Positions 18,990 through 29,889 of a DNA stretch of 64,000 nucleotides are shown here, in pieces. The notes under the pieces were generated by a model. The model did not search any database, was not told the DNA's origin, and saw nothing but the letters and a program-made list of their open reading frames with translations. This DNA is from Microvirga roseola (lineage in GTDB: Bacteria; Pseudomonadota; Alphaproteobacteria; Rhizobiales; Beijerinckiaceae). The stretch is taken from contig NZ_JAJATX010000002.1 in assembly GCF_020866965.1 (NCBI RefSeq), forward strand, positions 163,828-227,827, read 5' to 3'. The stretch's first letter is position 1. Every line of letters starts with the position of its first letter. The translations under genes were made by a program, and so were the position numbers.

Positions 18990-19835
18990 CTATTGGGATT
19001 GCCGGCTGAACTCGGCCATCGAGACGTCGCGCCCGGCCAGCTTCGCGGCGTAGTAGCCGATGGTGCGCGAATAGACCTGCGACCTGTTCCATTCCCGCAG
19101 AACTTCGAAATTCGGCGAGCCCGGAGACCAGTCCGCGCCCGGCACCCAGCCGTGGCCTCTCAGATAATTGGCCGTTGAGGCCAGCACGTCCGCCGGAGAG
19201 CGCAGGATATTGGCGCGCCCGTCCCCATCGTAGTCGATGGCATACCGGAAGTAGGACGACGGCATGAACTGGGTCTGTCCCATCTCGCCCGCCCAGGCCC
19301 CGCGCATTTCGGAGGGCGACAGGTCTCCGCGATCCACGATGCGCAGCGCATCGAACAGGTGCGCCTTGAAGAATTCCGAGCGGCGGCAATCGTAGGCCAG
19401 GGTTGCAACCGAACGGATGACCGGCAGGTTGCCCTTGACCGCGCCGAAGTCGGTCTCGAGTCCCCAGATGGCGACGAGGACGGGGCCCGGCACGCCGAAG
19501 TCGCGCTCGATGCGGGCAAGGGTCGCCGCATGACGCTTGAGCATGTTCGCACCGCCCTTGAGTCGCGAGGCGGAGACCCTTTGACCGGCGAATTTCTCGA
19601 AGCTCTGCTTGAAGACGCCCTGACCGCGATCCTTGCGGATCACGCTCTGATCGAATGTGACGCCGGACAATCCTCGCCTGACCGCCTCCGGCGAGATGCC
19701 CTGCGCAACGGCTTCACGCTCGATGTCGCCGAGCCATTTCTCGAAGCCGGCCGGATCGCGGCAGGTTGCCGCCGAAGCCTGGCTCGCCGCGAGGAGGGCC
19801 AGGGCGACGAGAGACGCGCGCGTGGAGATAGGCAT
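18990..19835 (-). CDS. Lytic murein transglycosylase (MltB/SLT_2 family)
   Basis: This 281-residue secreted enzyme has a signal peptide (about 1-23) and a full SLT_2 domain. The catalytic glutamate is in AIWGLETDFGAVKGNLPVI (near residue 127), and the GEMGQTQFMPSSYFRYA and DGDGRANI segments are family hallmarks. It cleaves the glycan strand of peptidoglycan to form 1,6-anhydro ends. No C-terminal peptidoglycan-binding domain is present, so this is the short form. It is convergent with the TRAP receptor gene and monocistronic. Confidence 0.93.
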   Translation of the reverse strand: MPISTRASLVALALLAASQASAATCRDPAGFEKWLGDIEREAVAQGISPEAVRRGLSGVTFDQSVIRKDRGQGVFKQSFEKFAGQRVSASRLKGGANMLKRHAATLARIERDFGVPGPVLVAIWGLETDFGAVKGNLPVIRSVATLAYDCRRSEFFKAHLFDALRIVDRGDLSPSEMRGAWAGEMGQTQFMPSSYFRYAIDYDGDGRANILRSPADVLASTANYLRGHGWVPGADWSPGSPNFEVLREWNRSQVYSRTIGYYAAKLAGRDVSMAEFSRQSQ

Positions 19836-19985
19836 CGTTGCTCTCCTGAATGGGTCAAGTGTGAAGGCGAGTTAGGGCCACGCTCCGGCAACTCAAGGCC
19901 GCGTCATGCTTTCACCTAGGCAACCAGCAAAGCGCGAGAGCGTTGCCATGAGGACGGCGCTCCGCGCCCGGAGGAGGATGTGACC

Positions 19986-20663
19986 ATGGCGGTCGCGAGA
20001 TCCATGAAGGCGCAGGCGTCTCAGGTTCTGATCCTGGCGGCGCTTGCGTCGTTTCCGTCCACGCAGGCCGCGACCGCGCTTCCGACGCAGGGCGTGCCGG
20101 GTGAGCCGTTCCGGTCGCGCTTCGATCCCATCGCCCGCGAGACCCGGCTGACGGGGCGCATTGCGCTGGATCTCTGCTTCTCGCTGACCCTGCCACGGGA
20201 ATGGCACCTTGAGCGGAGGGCGGAAAAAGCCAGGCTCACATCCGCAGCCGCAGACGTTGCCGCCGACCTTGAGGTCGGCCTGCGCTCCGCCCACGAAATC
20301 CAGCACATGCCGGAGCCGGATCTCGCCCGCCGCGATGCCGCGTTCCTGCAGCAAGGCTACGAGCATCTCCTGGGGCGCCCTGCGCAATCGGTTTCTCTCT
20401 CCGCGTCGGATGCGGGCGCGATGCGCTGGTCTGCCACTTGGGTCGACGCCAACCTGCCTGCGGATTCGCATGCCCTGACCGTCGAAACTTTCATCGTGCC
20501 CCTGTCGCGGGAGTGGCTGCTCGAACTCTCCCTCACCGATGTGGAGATGCCGGAGGTCCGCGACGCCCTGATGCGCAGGGTCCTCGCGGATCTGAAGGTG
20601 GAGCGCGGCGTGGCCTGCGATGCCGGCGCTCCGCTCGCCGGGCGGCATCTCTCGAGCCGGTGA
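19986..20663 (+). CDS. Secreted protein of unknown function
   Basis: This 225-residue protein has a signal peptide ending near STQAATA. The mature part has no motif I recognise; it reads as alternating strands and helices with LSLTDVEMPEVRDALMRRVLADLKV near the end, perhaps a small alpha/beta fold. The ATG at 19986 has a GAGGAGG site eight bases upstream, better than the GTG at 19980. It starts about 150 bases from the divergent transglycosylase gene, which may hint at an envelope role. Confidence 0.6.
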   Translation: MAVARSMKAQASQVLILAALASFPSTQAATALPTQGVPGEPFRSRFDPIARETRLTGRIALDLCFSLTLPREWHLERRAEKARLTSAAADVAADLEVGLRSAHEIQHMPEPDLARRDAAFLQQGYEHLLGRPAQSVSLSASDAGAMRWSATWVDANLPADSHALTVETFIVPLSREWLLELSLTDVEMPEVRDALMRRVLADLKVERGVACDAGAPLAGRHLSSR

Positions 20664-20732
20664 CGCAAGGAACAAGCGGCCCTGCTTCCGGTTCAGGGAA
20701 AGGCACTCCCAGGACTGATGAAAGGCAAGCTC

Positions 20733-21515
20733 ATGGAACTCGACGGCAAGGTGGCGCTCGTGACGGGCGCAGGATCCGGCATCGGCAAGGCGACCGCCCT
20801 GCTCTTCGCAAAGCAGGGCGCGCGCGTGGGCGTGCTGAGCCGTACTGAGGACGAGATCCGCAAGACCGCCGAGGAGATCGAGCGCTCGGGCGGCAAGGCA
20901 ATTCCCCTCGTGGCCGATGTGTCGCGTGAGGATCAGATGAAGAAGGCGGTCGAGGATCTGGTGCAGGCCTATGGCCGGCTCGATATCGTCTTCGCCAATG
21001 CGGGCATCAACGGCGTCTGGGCTCCCATCGACGAGCTGAAGCCGGAGGAGTGGGATCGGACGGTCAACATCAACCTGCGCGGCACGTATCTGACGATCCA
21101 CTATGCCGTGCCGCACCTGAAGAAGGCGGGCGGCGGCTCCATCATCATCACCGCCTCCATCAACGGCTCGCGCACCTTCACGAGCGCGGGCGCGACGGCC
21201 TATTCCGCTACGAAGGCCGCTCAGGTGGCCATGGCGCAGATGCTGGCCGTCGAACTCGCCAAGCATCAGATCCGGGTGAATGTGGTCTGTCCGGGGCGGA
21301 TCGGAACGCAGATCATGGAGAACACCTCCCAGCGCAACACGGAAGAGGCTGAGTTCCCCGCCGAGTTTCCGAGCGGCGAGATCCCGCTCACCGGCCATGA
21401 GGCGGGGGAGAGCGAGGATGTGGCGGAGCTCGTTCTCTTCCTCGCCTCGAAACGCGCCAAGCATATCACGGGCTCGCCCGTCTGGGTCGACGGCGGCCAG
21501 TCGCTCATCGTCTGA
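20733..21515 (+). CDS. SDR family oxidoreductase
   Basis: This protein of about 260 residues is a classical SDR: TGAGSGIG near residue 13, NAGINGVW near 89, catalytic YSATKAAQ near 154, and a C-terminal ITGSPVWVDGGQSL. The start is MELDGKVALVTG at 20733, with an alternative ATG five codons upstream. It resembles 3-oxoacyl-ACP reductase-like proteins, and no linked pathway gene reveals the substrate. Confidence 0.87.
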   Translation: MELDGKVALVTGAGSGIGKATALLFAKQGARVGVLSRTEDEIRKTAEEIERSGGKAIPLVADVSREDQMKKAVEDLVQAYGRLDIVFANAGINGVWAPIDELKPEEWDRTVNINLRGTYLTIHYAVPHLKKAGGGSIIITASINGSRTFTSAGATAYSATKAAQVAMAQMLAVELAKHQIRVNVVCPGRIGTQIMENTSQRNTEEAEFPAEFPSGEIPLTGHEAGESEDVAELVLFLASKRAKHITGSPVWVDGGQSLIV

Positions 21516-21523
21516 ACGGTCTG

Positions 21524-22774
21524 TCAGCGCGCCTCCGCATGGGCGGGGGCGAGCTGCGTTCCCACGGGGACGACGGGCTCAGGAGTGAAGTGCTCCTTCT
21601 CGATATCCTGCGGCGTCGGACGCTGCAGGCTGCGATAGGCACCCCAGAGCGCCATGAGGATCTGGGCGACGATGACGGTGTAAGGCAGCCCGATCCGTCC
21701 AAAGGTGCTCATGGCGATGCCGGCGATCACCGGCCCCGCCGCAGCGCCGACCCCCTGCAGGATGAGCAGGCCGCCTGCGGCGGACACGAATTCGCCGGGT
21801 CGCGCCATGTCGTTCACATGCGCGATGACGACGCTGTAGGTGGGAATGACGCTGCCGCCGAAGATGGCCACGCAGATGAAGAGCAGCCAGACGGACACCG
21901 TATCCGGAACGAAATTGACGAGCGCCAGCAGGATGACGGCCGCCGTGGCCGATGCGCCGATGACCACGTATCGACGGTCCAGACGGTCCGAGAGCCAGCC
22001 GAGGGGCCATGTCATGGCAAAGCCGCCGAGGGTGCCGCAGGCCATGAGGATCGCGATCCCGGTCGTGCTCAGCCCCCGCTGCTGCGCCCAGACGGGGCCG
22101 AGGGCGAAGAACGAACTCGTGGTGATGCCGCACAGAACCGCAGCGACGACCCCGAAGGCAGACTGCGCATAAAGACGCCGCAGGCTGATCCTCACCTCGC
22201 CGACCGCATGGGCCGGCGCGCTCGCTCGCGACAGGGCGGTCGGGACGAGGGCGAGCGAGATGAGGATCGCAACGAAGCAGAACAGCTTGAAGCCTTCGGG
22301 ATCGCCTGTCGGCAGAAGCAATTGCCCGCCGATCCCGGCGATAAGGCCGGTCATGCCATAGAGGCTGAGAACCTGTCCGCGGGTCTGCGGCGTTACGGAG
22401 GCGTTGAGCCAGCTCTCGACCACGATGAAAAGACCGGCGAAGCAGAAGCCGGTCAGCGCTCGGGCTGCGATCCAGGCGGCCGGGTCGACGATGATGATGT
22501 GAAAGAGCGCGACGGACGCGGCGACGGCGGCCAGTGCGGAAAAGGTGCGGGTGTGTCCCACCTGCTGGATGATGCGTCCGACCCAGAGGGAGCCGAGCAC
22601 GATCCCGATCCAGAAGGCGGCGCCCACCGCCCCGATCTCGGTCGGCGTAAAGTATTCGAGGCTGCCCCGCACGCTGAGAAGCGTGCCTTGAAGGGTGTTG
22701 CCGATCTGCATGAGGGCGTAGCCGAGAAGCAGCGCAAAGAGAGTGGGCAGCGTGGCTCGCAGGGATGTAGGCAT
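21524..22774 (-). CDS. MFS transporter (YcaD-like)
   Basis: This 416-residue, 12-helix carrier has the MFS loop motif GWLSDRLDRRYVV near residue 255 and an LGSLWVGRIIQQVGH variant in the first half. The pattern PTEIGAVGAAFWIGIVLG and VESWLNASVTPQTRGQVLSLYG matches the YcaD subgroup, whose substrates are unknown. The ATG follows CAGGAAAG. It converges on the SDR gene with an 8-base gap. Confidence 0.88.
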   Translation of the reverse strand: MPTSLRATLPTLFALLLGYALMQIGNTLQGTLLSVRGSLEYFTPTEIGAVGAAFWIGIVLGSLWVGRIIQQVGHTRTFSALAAVAASVALFHIIIVDPAAWIAARALTGFCFAGLFIVVESWLNASVTPQTRGQVLSLYGMTGLIAGIGGQLLLPTGDPEGFKLFCFVAILISLALVPTALSRASAPAHAVGEVRISLRRLYAQSAFGVVAAVLCGITTSSFFALGPVWAQQRGLSTTGIAILMACGTLGGFAMTWPLGWLSDRLDRRYVVIGASATAAVILLALVNFVPDTVSVWLLFICVAIFGGSVIPTYSVVIAHVNDMARPGEFVSAAGGLLILQGVGAAAGPVIAGIAMSTFGRIGLPYTVIVAQILMALWGAYRSLQRPTPQDIEKEHFTPEPVVPVGTQLAPAHAEAR

Positions 22775-23001
22775 AGGCTTTCCTGAGGCGAGGTTTATCG
22801 TTCGGGCGGTTTCGTTCTTGTTGTGCCTGCACCAGGACAGGCGTCGTGCGGACCCGCGGCTCGATCATGGAGGGCGAGCCGTTCCGGGGTTGAACTCTGG
22901 GATTGGATTCAGGTTCCGGTCTCAGGACCTCGGTTCGGCGGCCGGTTAAATGCAAGACACCGCTTCCATCTCCTCGCCGCTCCAGCTTGCCGATTCAGGA
23001 G

Positions 23002-23039
23002 GCTTGCCTTTCGCCTAATTATTCCATAAATCTGGAAAT
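23002..23039 (+). promoter_or_regulatory. Possible ars operon promoter and ArsR operator
   Basis: A TTGCCT hexamer (23004-23009) and TAAATC (23027-23032) are spaced by 17 bases. Over the second element lies the dyad TTCCA-TAAATC-TGGAA (23022-23037), just before the arsR ATG at 23040. No ribosome site precedes the ATG, so the transcript may be leaderless. ArsR repressors bind such dyads over the promoter; the assignment is inferred from position. Confidence 0.4.
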
Positions 23040-23396
23040 ATGGAATCAGAAGAGATCATCCTGGCCCTTGCGGCCCTGGCTCAGTCGACCCGTCTCGAGG
23101 TCTTCCGCCTGCTCGTCGGGCGAGAGCCGGAGGGCATGCCGGCCGGAGAGATCGCGCGCGAACTGGCGGTTCCCGCCAATACGATGTCGGCGCATCTGTC
23201 GGTGCTCGCCCGGGCAGGGCTAATCCGCTCGGAGCGCCGGAGCCGGTCGATCATCTATCGCGCGGACCTGGACCGATTCCGGGCCGTGGCGACCTTCCTC
23301 CTCAAGGATTGCTGCGGCGGCAGGCCGGAGGTCTGCGCGCCGCTCATCGCCGACCTCACCCCCTGCTGTTCACCGAAGGAGCCGGCCCGTGGCTGA
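23040..23396 (+). CDS. arsR: ArsR family transcriptional repressor
   Basis: This 118-residue winged-helix repressor has its HTH at about 42-70 (GEIARELAVPANTMSAHLSVLARAGLI) followed by the wing RSERRSRSIIYRAD. Cysteines in KDCCGG near residue 90 and PCCSP near the C-terminus are candidate arsenite ligands, a placement typical of C-terminal-site ArsR proteins. It heads arsR-arsC-arsC-acr3 and should repress the operon until arsenite binds. The 3' end overlaps the next gene by eight bases. Confidence 0.93.
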   Translation: MESEEIILALAALAQSTRLEVFRLLVGREPEGMPAGEIARELAVPANTMSAHLSVLARAGLIRSERRSRSIIYRADLDRFRAVATFLLKDCCGGRPEVCAPLIADLTPCCSPKEPARG

Positions 23397-23931
23397 GCGT
23401 GTCTACAACGTCCTGTTTCTCTGTACGGGCAACACGGCCCGTTCCATCCTGGCCGAGGGCATCCTGCGCAACGATGGGGCAGGGCGCTTCCGCGCCTTCT
23501 CGGCGGGAAGCCAGCCGAAAGGAACGGTCAATCCCTTCGCCCTGAAGGTGCTCGAATCCTTCGGCTATCCCACCGACGGCTTCCGCTCCAAGAGCTGGGA
23601 CGAGTTCGCCGGCCCGGACGGGCCGAAAATGGACTTCATCTTCACCGTCTGCGACAGCGCTGCGGGTGAAGCCTGTCCGGTCTGGCCGGGACATCCCGCG
23701 ACCGCCCATTGGGGCATCGAGGATCCCGCCGCTGTCGAGGGGCCGGATGTCGCGAAGGAGCGAGCCTTCGTGCAGGCCGCCAAGTACCTGAAGAACCGGA
23801 TTTCCGCCTTCCTGGCGCTGCCGGTGGTGAGCCTCGACGAGGTCGCTCTCACCCACCGCCTGAGGGAGATCGGCCGGCTGGAGGGCGCGACCTCCGATGC
23901 CGCGCTTTCCGTCGAACGCCGCTCCGCCTGA
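23389..23931 (+). CDS. arsC: Arsenate reductase, low-molecular-weight phosphatase fold (thioredoxin type)
   Basis: The GTG start overlaps arsR. The N-terminus carries the P-loop LFLCTGNTARS, giving C12-x5-R18 as in LMW tyrosine phosphatases and thioredoxin-linked ArsC. The protein (180 residues) is longer than the usual 130-140 because of a C-terminal extension that includes VALTHRLREIGRLEGA. It reduces arsenate to arsenite so that ACR3 can export it. A second, unrelated reductase follows immediately. Confidence 0.92.
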   Translation: MAERVYNVLFLCTGNTARSILAEGILRNDGAGRFRAFSAGSQPKGTVNPFALKVLESFGYPTDGFRSKSWDEFAGPDGPKMDFIFTVCDSAAGEACPVWPGHPATAHWGIEDPAAVEGPDVAKERAFVQAAKYLKNRISAFLALPVVSLDEVALTHRLREIGRLEGATSDAALSVERRSA

Positions 23932-23941
23932 GGGATCGCTC

Positions 23942-24367
23942 ATGGACGTCATCATCTACCACAACCCGGATTGCGGCACGTCGCGCAATACGCTCGGGCT
24001 GATCCGGAATGCCGGCATCGAGCCGCACGTCGTCGAGTACCTGAAGACGCCGCCGACGCGGCTCCTGCTGCGCCAGCTCATCGAGCGCATGGGCATGAGC
24101 GTGCGTGACGTGATCCGCGAGAAGGGCACGCCCTATCATGAGCTCGGGCTCGACAACCCGGATCTGACCGACGACGAGCTTCTCGACGCCATGATGGCGC
24201 ATCCGATCCTCATCAACCGTCCCATCGTCGTGAGCCCCAAGGGTGTGCGCCTGTGCCGTCCGTCCGAAGCGGTTCTCGATCTTCTGCCGCCGCAACGCGG
24301 CGAGTTCCACAAGGAGGACGGCGAGATCGTCGTCGATTCCTCCGGACGCCGCGCGGCCACTGCCTGA
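23942..24367 (+). CDS. arsC: Arsenate reductase, glutaredoxin-dependent (ArsC family)
   Basis: This 141-residue thioredoxin-fold protein opens with IYHNPDCGTSRNTL, where Cys11 is the catalytic residue, and carries the conserved RPIVVSPKGVRLCRP segment around residues 92-107. It uses glutathione and glutaredoxin to reduce arsenate. The start at 23942 follows a GAGGGATC site; the frame extends upstream into the previous gene but that part is not family-like. It is ten bases from the preceding arsC and 11 from acr3. Confidence 0.93.
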   Translation: MDVIIYHNPDCGTSRNTLGLIRNAGIEPHVVEYLKTPPTRLLLRQLIERMGMSVRDVIREKGTPYHELGLDNPDLTDDELLDAMMAHPILINRPIVVSPKGVRLCRPSEAVLDLLPPQRGEFHKEDGEIVVDSSGRRAATA

Positions 24368-24378
24368 AGGATCTCCCC

Positions 24379-25440
24379 ATGTCTGTCTTCGAGCGCTACC
24401 TGACCCTTTGGGTTGCCCTTTGCATCGTCGCAGGCATCGCCCTCGGCCATGCCTCCCCTGGTCTGTTCCAGGCCATCGGCGCCCTGGAAGTCGCCAAGGT
24501 CAACCTGCCGGTCGCGGCCCTGATCTGGCTGATGATCATCCCGATGCTGATCAAGATCGACTTCGCCTCGCTGGGGCGGGTGCGCGAGCACTGGCGCGGC
24601 ATCGGCGTCACGCTGTTCATCAACTGGGCGGTCAAGCCGTTCTCGATGGCGGCGCTCGGCTGGCTCTTCATCGGATATCTCTTCCGGCCCTACCTGCCTG
24701 CCGACCAGATCAATTCGTATATCGCCGGCCTGATCATCCTGGCGGCGGCGCCCTGCACGGCCATGGTGTTCGTGTGGAGCCATCTGACCAAGGGCGAGCC
24801 CCACTTCACGCTCTCGCAGGTTGCTCTCAACGACGTGATCATGGTGGTGGCCTTCGCGCCCATCGTCGGCCTGCTGCTCGGTCTCTCGGCCATCACGGTG
24901 CCCTGGGACACGCTCCTGCTTTCGGTCGTCCTCTACATCGTCATTCCGGTAATCCTGGCGCAGTTCCTGCGGGGGCGCCTGCTGGCGCAGGGCGGGCAGG
25001 CTGCCCTCACGGGCCTGCTGCGCGTCTTGCAGCCGCTGTCGCTCGTGTCCCTGCTGGCCACGTTGGTGCTGCTGTTCGGCTTTCAGGGAGAGCAGATCCT
25101 GGACCAGCCGCTGGTCATCGGCCTCCTGGCCGTGCCGATCCTGATCCAGGTCTATTTCAACTCCGGCCTTGCCTATCTGCTCAACCGGATCGCGGGTGAG
25201 AAGCACTGCGTGGCAGGCCCCTCGGCCCTCATCGGCGCGAGCAACTTCTTCGAGCTCGCCGTCGCCGCAGCCATCAGCCTGTTCGGCTTCAATTCGGGTG
25301 CGGCCTTGGCGACCGTGGTCGGCGTGCTGATCGAGGTGCCGGTGATGCTGTCGGTGGTCTGGATCGTGAACCGCAGCCAGGGCTGGTACGAGCGCGGCAG
25401 GGTCGGCCGCGCCGAGGAAGTGGCGGTGAGGAAGGCCTGA
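24379..25440 (+). CDS. arsB: ACR3 family arsenite efflux permease
   Basis: This 353-residue carrier has ten membrane helices. It bears the ACR3 hallmarks AAPCTAMVFVWSHL, with the essential cysteine near residue 129, and GASNFFELAVAAAISLFG near 290. It expels arsenite using the proton motive force. The symbol arsB is in common use for the gene, although the family is ACR3, not the E. coli ArsB type. The stop lies inside a hairpin shared with convergent lepA. Confidence 0.94.
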   Translation: MSVFERYLTLWVALCIVAGIALGHASPGLFQAIGALEVAKVNLPVAALIWLMIIPMLIKIDFASLGRVREHWRGIGVTLFINWAVKPFSMAALGWLFIGYLFRPYLPADQINSYIAGLIILAAAPCTAMVFVWSHLTKGEPHFTLSQVALNDVIMVVAFAPIVGLLLGLSAITVPWDTLLLSVVLYIVIPVILAQFLRGRLLAQGGQAALTGLLRVLQPLSLVSLLATLVLLFGFQGEQILDQPLVIGLLAVPILIQVYFNSGLAYLLNRIAGEKHCVAGPSALIGASNFFELAVAAAISLFGFNSGAALATVVGVLIEVPVMLSVVWIVNRSQGWYERGRVGRAEEVAVRKA

Positions 25441-25449
25441 CGGCCTTCC
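25430..25449. terminator. Hairpin between convergent acr3 and lepA
   Basis: Arms GGAAGGCC and GGCCTTCC surround a TGAC loop, so the stop codon of acr3 sits in the loop. The lepA stop is immediately next to it. There is no clear T tract on either side, so termination strength is uncertain. Confidence 0.45.
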
Positions 25450-27255
<1,806 letters not shown>

Positions 27256-27287
27256 CAAAAAAACTCGGGCGGGCGTGAAACCCTGTT

Positions 27288-27310
27288 GGCCGGGCAATAG
27301 CAGCCCGGCC
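27288..27310 (-). terminator. Hairpin downstream of the SulP transporter gene
   Basis: Arms GGCCGGGC and GCCCGGCC enclose a 7-base loop, 45 bases beyond the SulP stop and 33 bases before the lepA start. No T run follows, so it may only partly stop transcription into lepA. Confidence 0.4.
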
Positions 27311-27354
27311 CCTTTATGCCAAGAGAAGGCGGTGTCGCTGCCCGGCCCAGGGGG

Positions 27355-28833
27355 TCAGTGGCCGACGGCCAGCTTCGCCCCCTCCTTGTTGTGGGTGCCG
27401 AGCCGCTCCACCAGGGTGGCGCTGGCCTCGTTGAGGCCGACGATCTCCACCGGGATATCGTGATGGCGGAACTTCAGCACAACCCGGTCCAGGGCGTTGA
27501 TGCCGGTGATGTCCCAGAAATGGGAATCCCGGACGTCGACGACCACCTTCTTCAGGTCTTCCTCGCGGAAGTCGAAGGCGCTGTGGAAAGCCTCCGCGGT
27601 GGCGAAGAAGATCTCGCCGCTGACCCGGTAGGTCCGGACCTCGCCCTCCCTCACGGAGTCGACGCTGAAGAACTTGGCCACCTTCCGGGCGAAGAAGATG
27701 CCGCTGAGCACCACGCCCGTCAGCACGCCCTTCGCCAGGTCGTGGGTGAAGACCACGACCAGGACCGTGGTGATCATGACGAAGCTGGAGCTCTTCGGGT
27801 GCAGGCGCATGGCCAGGATCGAACCCCATTGGAAGGTGTTGATCGAGACCATGATCATCACGGCCACCAGCGCCGCCATGGGGATCTGGCGCACCCAGTC
27901 GTCCAGCACCAGGATCAGGAAGAGCAGGAACACGCCGGACCAGAGCGTCGAGAGCCGTCCCCGTCCGCCGGAGGAGACGTTGATGACCGACTGGCCGATC
28001 ATGGCGCAGCCCGCCATGCCGCCGAACAGGCCGGCCACGATGTTGGCGAGGCCCTGGCCGCCGCATTCCCGGTTCTTGGAGCTGTCCGTGTCCGTCATCT
28101 CGTCGACGATGGCCGCCGTCATGAGGGATTCGAGCAGGCCCACCATCGTCAGGGTGAGCGAGTAGGGCAGGATGATCTGAAGCATCTCCAGGGTCAGCGG
28201 CACGTCGGGCAGGACGAAGGCCGGCAGCTCGCTGGGCAACTGGCCCATATCGCCGACGGTGCGCAGGTCGAAGCCGAAATAGATCGCGACGGCGGTGAGC
28301 AGGACGATGGTGACGAGCGCCGAGGGCACGGCTTTGGTCACCAGCGGCAGGAGGTAGATGATCGCAAGCCCTACCGCGACCATGCCGTACATGAGCGGCC
28401 CCTGACCCACGAATTCCGGCAGCTGCGCCATGAAGATGAGGATCGCGAGTGCGTTGACGAAGCCCGTCACCACGGAGCGGGAGACGAAGCGCATGAGGTC
28501 GCCGAGGCGGAGCAGGCCCGCCACAATCTGCAGCACGCCCGTCAGAAGCGTGGCGGCAAGCAGGTACTGGAGCCCGTGCTCCTTCACGAGCGTGACCATG
28601 ACGAGCGCCATGGCGCCTGTGGCAGCCGAGATCATGGCCGGGCGGCCGCCCGCGATGGCGGTCACGACCGCGATGCAGAAGGAGGCGTAGAGGCCGACCT
28701 TCGGGTCGACGCCGGCGATGATGGAGAAGGCGATGGCTTCAGGGATGAGGGCGAGCGCCACCACCGTGCCGGCGAGGAGATCGCCGCGCACATTGGGAAA
28801 CCACTCGGCCTTGAGGCGAGAGAGATAGGTCAT
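27355..28833 (-). CDS. SulP family inorganic anion transporter with STAS domain
   Basis: The membrane part of this 492-residue protein (about 1-380) carries the SulP signature near [20 protein letters not shown], and a STAS domain (about 395-480) follows, with [19 protein letters not shown]. Members carry sulfate or bicarbonate with Na+ or H+; bacterial ones with this short STAS are often bicarbonate carriers. It forms its own transcription unit upstream of lepA. The substrate is not determined by the visible residues. Confidence 0.92.
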   Translation of the reverse strand: MTYLSRLKAEWFPNVRGDLLAGTVVALALIPEAIAFSIIAGVDPKVGLYASFCIAVVTAIAGGRPAMISAATGAMALVMVTLVKEHGLQYLLAATLLTGVLQIVAGLLRLGDLMRFVSRSVVTGFVNALAILIFMAQLPEFVGQGPLMYGMVAVGLAIIYLLPLVTKAVPSALVTIVLLTAVAIYFGFDLRTVGDMGQLPSELPAFVLPDVPLTLEMLQIILPYSLTLTMVGLLESLMTAAIVDEMTDTDSSKNRECGGQGLANIVAGLFGGMAGCAMIGQSVINVSSGGRGRLSTLWSGVFLLFLILVLDDWVRQIPMAALVAVMIMVSINTFQWGSILAMRLHPKSSSFVMITTVLVVVFTHDLAKGVLTGVVLSGIFFARKVAKFFSVDSVREGEVRTYRVSGEIFFATAEAFHSAFDFREEDLKKVVVDVRDSHFWDITGINALDRVVLKFRHHDIPVEIVGLNEASATLVERLGTHNKEGAKLAVGH

Positions 28834-29264
28834 GTCGATAAGTCTCGTCAGCCCCGTCCAGCAGGGCAGTTCAATAGGGCCCTGAAGTGGGTGAGCCTGC
28901 GCGCAGCAGGCGACCGTACGGGCAGGTCGGATGCGATCGGGAGGAGATTCTGGGCGCGAGACCGCGCTACGGCGGAGTCATCCGCGAGGGCTGCTGGGGA
29001 GCTTTTACAGAAATCATGCGCCCCTCATAGCAGGGTTCTGCTGCAATGCAACAGAATGATGTGCGCGTCCGGGAATCGGATGCCCCGAGCACTGCCTGCC
29101 CCGGCGATACTACTCTTAGGGATATTCACCCTCTCCGCCGTTTCCTGACCCAGGGCATAGGATCTTTGGCGCAGGGCCGCGCTTTCACCACATTCTTGGG
29201 CATCGTGTCCGGAGCGGGTCGACCCTCGGCCGTCACATTCCCAAAAATGCACGAGGAGCCATCG
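28834..29264. other. Divergent intergenic region with one short palindrome
   Basis: This 431-base gap lies between the SulP gene (minus) and the peptidoglycan-binding-domain gene (plus). A near-perfect dyad, TTCTGCTGCA and TGCAACAGAA around a single A, sits at 29036-29056 and may be a regulator site. Frames here are open but not protein-like. Confidence 0.35.
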
Positions 29265-29867
29265 ATGTCTCGGACACGCACGCCAACGATATCCGAACCC
29301 AACCGCCTGCCTCTCCTGATCCTGGCCGTCGCCACCATCGGAGGCTGGGGCCTGTTCGCCTATGCGATGCTCACCGCCTCCGATGCGGAAGCTCAGCTGC
29401 GCGGCAAGATCGCCTCCCTCGAGGAATATCGGGTACAGTACCTGTCGGAGCGGCGGAAGACGGAGGAAACGGAGGCCGAGCTGACCAAGCTGCGCAGCGA
29501 ACTCGCGAGTGCGAAGCAGGATCTTGGCCGGGTGACGGAGGACAACGGGAGACTTCTCGAAGAGCTTGCCGGCACCCAGGCCGAGCTCGGCGAGGCCCGG
29601 CGGATTCAGGTGGTGCAGGCCGGGCTGGAGCGGATGCCGCTGATCAATGTGACGCCGCGGCCCACGAAGGTGGACGTGAAGGCGGCGCAGGAGGCGCTGA
29701 CCGAACTCGGCTATGGGCCGCTCAAGGCCGATGGCGTTCTCGGGAAGCAGACGCGGGAGGCGATCGAGAAGTACCAGCGCGCCACCGGCCTCACGGCGAC
29801 GGGCGAGCTCTACGCCGAGACGCTGCAGACGCTTCTGCGCGCGGGCGAGGCGGTGGCCTCGCAGTAA
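29265..29867 (+). CDS. Membrane-anchored coiled-coil protein with peptidoglycan-binding domain
   Basis: This 200-residue protein has one N-terminal membrane helix (about 15-36), a coiled coil (about 40-115) with heptads such as EETEAELTKLRSELASAKQDL, and a C-terminal PG_binding_1 domain (about 137-195) containing AQEALTELGYGPLKADGVLGKQTREAIEKYQ. It probably links the inner membrane to the cell wall. The ATG at 29265 follows CGAGGAGCC; longer starts upstream are not supported. Confidence 0.82.
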   Translation: MSRTRTPTISEPNRLPLLILAVATIGGWGLFAYAMLTASDAEAQLRGKIASLEEYRVQYLSERRKTEETEAELTKLRSELASAKQDLGRVTEDNGRLLEELAGTQAELGEARRIQVVQAGLERMPLINVTPRPTKVDVKAAQEALTELGYGPLKADGVLGKQTREAIEKYQRATGLTATGELYAETLQTLLRAGEAVASQ

Positions 29868-29889
29868 TCGCGGCAAGACGCGCCGGATC

